From: Phormidesmis priestleyi Ana
Lineage (GTDB): Bacteria; Cyanobacteriota; Cyanobacteriia; Phormidesmidales; Phormidesmidaceae
Length of the DNA: 47,756 nucleotides
NCBI GenBank assembly: GCA_001314865.1
Contig: LJZR01000031.1
Location: 1 to 47,756, forward strand
Reading direction: 5' to 3'
Below are positions 43,894 to 47,756 of the stretch, in pieces. Each line of letters opens with the position of its first letter. Positions within the stretch are counted from its first letter, which is position 1. The translations under genes were made by a program, and so were the position numbers. The notes beneath the pieces are model-generated. The model was not told where the DNA came from. It ran no database searches and saw only the letters and a program-made list of their open reading frames with translations.

Positions 43894-44607
43894 TCAAGTA
43901 CTGTACAGCTGCCGAATCCCGTCAGCAAACTCAAAATTACCACCATAACTAGGATGTCTCACTGGTGAAACTTTGAACTCTAACCGAGATAGGGCTTTGT
44001 GAGCATCAGCACCAATCGCAACAATCATTTTGGGTTGCAACCACTCAAGCAAGTAACACAGTAGCTCTTTACACTCGTTAAACTCGCGTGCCGAATGACG
44101 ACGGTTGCTCATTGGATTTTCAGCTTCAAATGGATGAAAAGGGAATATGTTCCAGAGGAAAACTTTCGCATCAATCTCACGAATAATCTTCCACACTTCG
44201 GTAGCTGTTCTCTCTTTAACAGGTTCTCCGATTGTAGCTTTGGCTAATCCACTAATCCCAAACATATGATCCTCCCATACTTCGGTAGCTGTTCTCTCTT
44301 TAACAGGTTCTCCGATTGTAGCTTTGGCTAATCCACTAATCCCAAACATATAGTCCAACGTTGCCAGGGTTATTTCATCTGTCAGTGCTATACCTGTTCG
44401 ACGCGCTCCACGATAGCCACAGTCACGCCCCAACCAAACCGATTCGACTCCACAGTTCACTGCGGCATTAAGGTATCGTGTAAGATTTAGACGGCGAATT
44501 GCTGGACTTTCAGAGTGATCGTGTTCATCACATATATCTCTATATGGATTAAATACACTATTAAAAGTTATTTGGCTTAGATGGTTGACAAATAATTCAG
44601 CATTCAT
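43894..44607 (-). CDS. Uracil-DNA-glycosylase-superfamily protein with internal duplication
   Basis: A 237-residue protein of the UDG-like fold. Motif 1 lies in VWLGRDCGYRGARRTGIALT. LWNIFPFHPFE and NRRHSAREFNE follow, then IVAIGADAHKAL. VRHPSYGG near the C-terminus is the HPS-type second motif. Members remove damaged or foreign bases. In-frame, 28 residues starting HMFGISGLAKATIGEPVKER occur twice between motif 1 and the rest (84 bp in DNA). Without one copy the length would be ~209. It overlaps the MazG-like gene by 4 bp (ATGA), so it is last of a three-gene operon. The insertion may disturb folding. The repair or defence role is inferred. Confidence 0.78.
   Translation of the reverse strand: MNAELFVNHLSQITFNSVFNPYRDICDEHDHSESPAIRRLNLTRYLNAAVNCGVESVWLGRDCGYRGARRTGIALTDEITLATLDYMFGISGLAKATIGEPVKERTATEVWEDHMFGISGLAKATIGEPVKERTATEVWKIIREIDAKVFLWNIFPFHPFEAENPMSNRRHSAREFNECKELLCYLLEWLQPKMIVAIGADAHKALSRLEFKVSPVRHPSYGGNFEFADGIRQLYST
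44195..44351. repeat. 84-bp tandem duplication inside the UDG-like gene
   Basis: A 73-bp block (44195-44267, beginning ACTTCGGTAGCTG) is repeated without a mismatch at 44279-44351, giving an offset of 84 bp with an 11-bp diverged joint. The offset is divisible by three, so the frame is kept. Perfect identity suggests a recent event, or an assembly artefact. Confidence 0.9.
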
Positions 44608-45812
44608 TGTGGTAATTCCTTAAACGAGATTGAGTGCTCTTCTAGATCAGCGATGACAATGCCTCGCCTATATAGCTGAAGCTGTCGGAATACAGCATAG
44701 CCATCAAGGATGGCTTTTTCCCATTGCCATAGATGACACTGCTCTGCCTCATAGCCACTGATAAATTCAGAGATCAATTTCAATAGCGAGTAATCTAGAG
44801 ACTTTATCGAAGCAAAATAATTTAAGCGTAAAGCACGGTGGAAAACTAAGGTTGAAATTCCTTCCTCTATCAGGATAGCTCTACTGCCATCCTGCGCTTC
44901 ATCAATTTCAGGATGGCTTTTTCGCTTTACTTTAAAAAGGGATCGCAATACGGGCGACCATCCTAGAATTGCAGCATTTGCCAGATGAAAAACATCGTGA
45001 AAACGGTAGTCATCATTTACAATACGGTTGTCTGTAAGTGCCGAGCCGATATTTATACCATTGCATTGCTGAATGACGTAAGTTTTGTCACCCCGGTGCT
45101 TTTCAAATATGTGCATCGTGATTTTTCGCGGAAGCTGTTCAAGAATATCAAGCCCCTCATCAAACAAAGGAGGATAAGTCGGCTGTTCAGTCCATCGACC
45201 ATGGATTTTGTGGACATTATACGCCGCAGCATTTGCAAGATCTATGTCAGCAACATCAGCGGCTTCAATCAAAGCACGAAAAATCTCGATTAAGTGAGCC
45301 GACAAGACATCGCGATTATTCGCAATTCTGTTCATATGAAAATCATTCAACAAGAGTCCGACCTTGCCAGCGAGCGCGATCAGAGCTGCCTCAAATGCAG
45401 GAGAGTCTGGTGAACCATCAGCATTCTTCTCTAATTGAATATCTCTGAAACTTCCGACGAAATCATTTTCTACCTCGTCCCAGCCTTGTAAGTCACGGAA
45501 CGTTCTTTGAGCGAGCATATTCAGGCTTAGAGATGCGCGAGATGCAATGTTGCTGAAATACCAAAGAACATCTCCGAATTCTTCAACTACGGCTTCGGTA
45601 TAACCCACAAATGACTCTCGATCTCTCTGCTTTTTCTTGAGTGAGCTGAGCAACGTTCCAACTTCACCAAATAGTCCAAGCAAAGGAAATGCGAGACCAT
45701 TCAACCCAATTTGCTTATTCTGGTCTGTTCTCCGAGCAATGATCTGGTAATCATTGAGGGTCACTAATGTCTGAACTGCCTCACCATCATGTTTTGTGTC
45801 ATTCATGGTCAT
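44604..45812 (-). CDS. MazG-like NTP pyrophosphohydrolase with extra C-terminal domain
   Basis: A 402-residue protein. Residues ~35-100 form a MazG-like all-alpha NTP pyrophosphohydrolase: LLGLFGEVGTLLSSLKKKQ with Glu50, then VVEEFGDVLWYFSNI with Glu77, Glu78 and Asp81. The expected second acidic residue of the first metal motif is Thr53. A second helical half (~140-210, FEAALIALAGKVGLLLNDFH) may complete the four-helix bundle. The C-terminal ~170 residues (DDYRFHDVFHLANAAILGWS, KRKSHPEIDEAQDGSRAI) are conserved-looking and unassigned. It may remove nucleotides, such as house-cleaning or dNTP-depleting enzymes. It sits between the two-TM gene (0 bp) and the UDG-like gene (overlap). Confidence 0.78.
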   Translation of the reverse strand: MTMNDTKHDGEAVQTLVTLNDYQIIARRTDQNKQIGLNGLAFPLLGLFGEVGTLLSSLKKKQRDRESFVGYTEAVVEEFGDVLWYFSNIASRASLSLNMLAQRTFRDLQGWDEVENDFVGSFRDIQLEKNADGSPDSPAFEAALIALAGKVGLLLNDFHMNRIANNRDVLSAHLIEIFRALIEAADVADIDLANAAAYNVHKIHGRWTEQPTYPPLFDEGLDILEQLPRKITMHIFEKHRGDKTYVIQQCNGINIGSALTDNRIVNDDYRFHDVFHLANAAILGWSPVLRSLFKVKRKSHPEIDEAQDGSRAILIEEGISTLVFHRALRLNYFASIKSLDYSLLKLISEFISGYEAEQCHLWQWEKAILDGYAVFRQLQLYRRGIVIADLEEHSISFKELPQ

Positions 45813-46565
45813 CTAATCCTGAGCATTACTTTTAAGATATACAGTGTCATTCATAAACCGACCGATGTCTGAAACTCTAGCAATCTTCCCCAACCCCTCG
45901 GCTCTACCTCGAATCTGAGTTTGTAAGACCCTCAAATCAGTTCGGAATGCAATGTGTCGATCCCAACTACAGCAAGCAGCGTCAGGATTCTCTCTTCGCC
46001 AAGCGTCCCAGAGCGGATGCCATTTCGACAAAAATGGTCGAAGATCCTGATTGAGCATGGCGAGCGCATAGGTTTCGACTGTGTCAAAACTTCCTCTGTG
46101 AGAAGGCAACATATGTGTTGGTTCCATCGTGGTAATACTCTTGCGCGTATATTGGAAAAGATCATAAAGCGACTTCAGCGCAATGCCATTATCACCATCC
46201 GTGTCTGACATGGGTTGAGTGGCGATTCGTGTAGCTATTTCTACGAAGAGTGACCATGCTACACGTCTCTGCGCGCCGCTATTAGCAAGTTTCCACTTTT
46301 GCCCAAATGTTTCAATTTCGATCTCCGTTATTTGCCAATCTTCCGAACGAAACCGCATCCAGAGGGTCGCAAAGGTTTTCCAGAAGAGTCCAATCAATCC
46401 GCCAAGTAGTGCCCCAATCAATACGAACAGCCACAAACCTTTCAATTCTGTGATCCAGTAAATACATACTCCAAGCAGACTGCCACAAAGCAGACCGCCC
46501 ATGAAACGAATGATCAAGCATGACCATGCCCTGGCTTTTGGAGAATGCTGGTAACTGTTAGGCAT
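45813..46565 (-). CDS. Two-TM membrane protein heading the MazG/UDG operon, unknown
   Basis: A 250-residue protein. Two membrane helices lie near the N-terminus (IIRFMGGLLCGSLLGVCIYW and LWLFVLIGALLGGLIGLFW). A ~180-residue cytosolic helical domain follows, rich in Trp and Arg (WHPLWDAWRRENPDAACCSW). The short linker and two-helix anchor are like SLATT-type or other two-TM effectors of conflict systems, but I do not recognise this soluble domain. Its TAG is followed at once by the ATG of the MazG-like gene, showing tight coupling. If the operon is defensive, this is the natural membrane-acting component. Confidence 0.65.
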   Translation of the reverse strand: MPNSYQHSPKARAWSCLIIRFMGGLLCGSLLGVCIYWITELKGLWLFVLIGALLGGLIGLFWKTFATLWMRFRSEDWQITEIEIETFGQKWKLANSGAQRRVAWSLFVEIATRIATQPMSDTDGDNGIALKSLYDLFQYTRKSITTMEPTHMLPSHRGSFDTVETYALAMLNQDLRPFLSKWHPLWDAWRRENPDAACCSWDRHIAFRTDLRVLQTQIRGRAEGLGKIARVSDIGRFMNDTVYLKSNAQD

Positions 46566-46884
46566 GATTAAATGTTTCGTGTAATCAGCTAATTTTATCA
46601 GACTGAAATTATACTGTTATAAACAGTACTATAGAAAGGTTCTTCCTTGCGCAAGTTAGCCACCACACAACAAGCCGTTGGAGCGGCAAATGAAGATTCT
46701 ATTGCTGCGTTTAAGTTTTGTTTACCGCTGCTCAACTTGGTCGTTATTCCGTTGAGTTATTGGCTTGGAAAGTAGTTGCAATGTTTCGGGTTAGGTAAAA
46801 GTCACAAGCTAATTGCCAAAGAGTACACTAGTTATTATCAAATATTCAATTGAATAACGAGCATTTTGATTAAAATTACATACA
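46566..46884. other. Spacer between the two-TM gene and the last gene
   Basis: A 319-bp stretch between divergent genes. It holds the promoter of the three-gene minus operon, the weak short frame at 46647-46775, and AT-rich sequence before the next gene. I see no repeat. Confidence 0.5.
46647..46775 (+). CDS. Possible 42-residue membrane peptide
   Basis: A TTG-started frame with GAAAGG upstream encodes LRKLATTQQAVGAANEDSIA followed by one hydrophobic helix (FCLPLLNLVVIPLSYWLG) and TAG. It could be a micropeptide or the tail of a lost membrane gene. The rare start and short length keep confidence low. Confidence 0.25.
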   Translation: MRKLATTQQAVGAANEDSIAAFKFCLPLLNLVVIPLSYWLGK

Positions 46885-47358
46885 ATGGTAGTCAAAGATA
46901 TTTTAACTCTGAGCATTTCATCTCTAGCTCTCGTATTATCCATCTATAACTTTTATGTTCAACGAGTTAGACGAGAAGATAAGTTGATTGGGAATTTAAT
47001 CAGTATACAAAAGGCTGATGGTGATTGGAGTACACTGGCTGAGTATTCAATATGTAATATTGGTGATACTCAATTAGTAATCAAAGAAGTAGAAGTATGT
47101 GGTGAGAGCGGAGGAAAGATTCTTGAGAGTAAAGTAGAACAAGTTCCATGTGTTATTAAACCAGGTGAAATTGTTCTTGTAAACGTTTTTCATAGAAGGG
47201 ATGATTTCAAGAATGATTATATTGCACTTGTTGAGTTTGGAATTTTCAGTGCGAAAGGAAAGGGATACAGATTGCCTCATCCTATTAGCGAAAACGGGAA
47301 ATATCCAAAAAACATGTGGGAGACTTTTGAGTTAAATAAGGAACATGAAGGATTTTAG
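46885..47358 (+). CDS. Membrane-anchored protein of unknown function
   Basis: A 157-residue protein with an N-terminal membrane helix (ILTLSISSLALVLSIYNFYV), then ~130 residues predicted beta-rich (EYSICNIGDTQLVIKEVEVC, PGEIVLVNVFHRRDD, YIALVEFGIFSAKGKGYRL). The pattern resembles an immunoglobulin-like sandwich on a short anchor. I do not recognise the family. The helix is followed by basic residues (RVRRED), so the domain is more likely cytosolic, unless it is cleaved. The base composition is AT-rich relative to core genes here, in keeping with an accessory region. No partner gene is visible in the window. Confidence 0.6.
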   Translation: MVVKDILTLSISSLALVLSIYNFYVQRVRREDKLIGNLISIQKADGDWSTLAEYSICNIGDTQLVIKEVEVCGESGGKILESKVEQVPCVIKPGEIVLVNVFHRRDDFKNDYIALVEFGIFSAKGKGYRLPHPISENGKYPKNMWETFELNKEHEGF

Positions 47359-47756
47359 AAATCCGCTGCACTGCATAACAACCTCAGTGCAGCGGACTTA
47401 AAAGATTGCTCACAATCAAGCGTAACGTGGCTTCGAGCCGCTGACTGAGATCGTTCTGCCGCAAAAGCTGATGGTTGAGACCGTAGTATGCAAATCATTA
47501 AATTTCCAATCTTGCGTTGTTTTTGCTTTGTCAGTAAGGCGGTGACTGATAAATTATCTGTCAATGTCCAGTGTCGCGTCATTTTGAAATCATTACTGTG
47601 GCAGTAGTTTGAGAAGAGCAACTGAGTTGTTATGAAAAGCAATACAAGTAATAGTACAAATAACTAAATAGAGGTAAGCCCCCGGCTTTGCCGGGGAGAC
47701 TATCTAAGGTTTGACCGAGCGCCGCAATAGTAGGAAATTCTCCTTGCGAGAGGTAA
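47359..47756. other. Terminal region with a strong hairpin, possible mobile-element remnant
   Basis: About 400 bp without a convincing gene. A perfect hairpin (GCCCCCGGC/GCCGGGG around TTT, about 47677-47696) lies near the end. Such short GC-rich hairpins are common at IS200/IS605-type ends in cyanobacteria. A minus-strand frame (47355-47642) is open but without a ribosome site and has poor composition. It is not called. Confidence 0.4.

Noticed and set aside
47355-47642. A 95-residue minus-strand frame at the window end, possible transposase scrap
   Set aside because: No transposase motif is visible and the composition is poor. Only the nearby hairpin is worth noting.

Overview
The window looks like chromosomal DNA from a nitrogen-fixing, fermentative, non-heterocystous-type cyanobacterium. 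The octamer GCGATCGC (HIP1) recurs throughout, inside and outside genes, as in many cyanobacteria. Several products are cyanobacterial types: two CnfR/PatB-like regulators, DpsA, and a glycolytic Gap1-type GAPDH. I cannot assign a species. Short tandem duplications (10-16 bp units) are unusually common, both between and inside genes.

Layout. 1-2300: a small toxin-antitoxin region (decayed gene, PIN toxin, UPF0175 partner, unknown gene) and a GNAT acetyltransferase. 2600-4200: a ferric-reductase-like flavocytochrome with a 46-residue membrane peptide behind it. 4300-20600: a carbohydrate and fermentation block with xfp, pflA, pflB and adhE on the minus strand, then an ADP-forming acyl-CoA synthetase/GNAT fusion, glgX, a small unknown gene and gap1 on the plus strand. 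Together these can turn glycogen into acetyl-CoA/acetyl-phosphate, formate, ethanol and acetate in dark anoxia. 20600-32200: a lone ParB, then a nitrogen-fixation accessory block with two CnfR-like genes around a cupin gene, a GGCT-fold protein, an OB/2Fe-2S protein, nifT, nifV, dps, a small conserved gene and a serine acetyltransferase (nifP-like). nifHDK, nifB and nifEN are not in the window. Fermentation could supply low oxygen, ATP and reductant to nitrogenase, so the adjacency makes sense.

32800-34300: an OFA-family transporter and a DUF427 protein. 34650-36245: a tightly coupled two-gene unit, a putative PD-(D/E)XK (Cap4/DUF4297-like) nuclease and a phosphoribosyltransferase-like protein. 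I recognise no described system here, and it is the best candidate for a new conflict system. 36330-40000: an XPB-type helicase with its helicase-associated partner.

40000-47756: an accessory, defence-like region. It holds debris of toxin-antitoxin genes, an intact MntA-HepT pair, a DUF2283 gene and a regularly spaced palindrome array. These are followed by a ThsB-like TIR gene coupled to an Nmad2 gene, facing a minus-strand operon of a two-TM protein, a MazG-like pyrophosphohydrolase and a uracil-DNA-glycosylase-like protein with a fresh 84-bp internal duplication. The end of the window has a membrane-anchored unknown protein and a hairpin that may belong to a mobile-element remnant.
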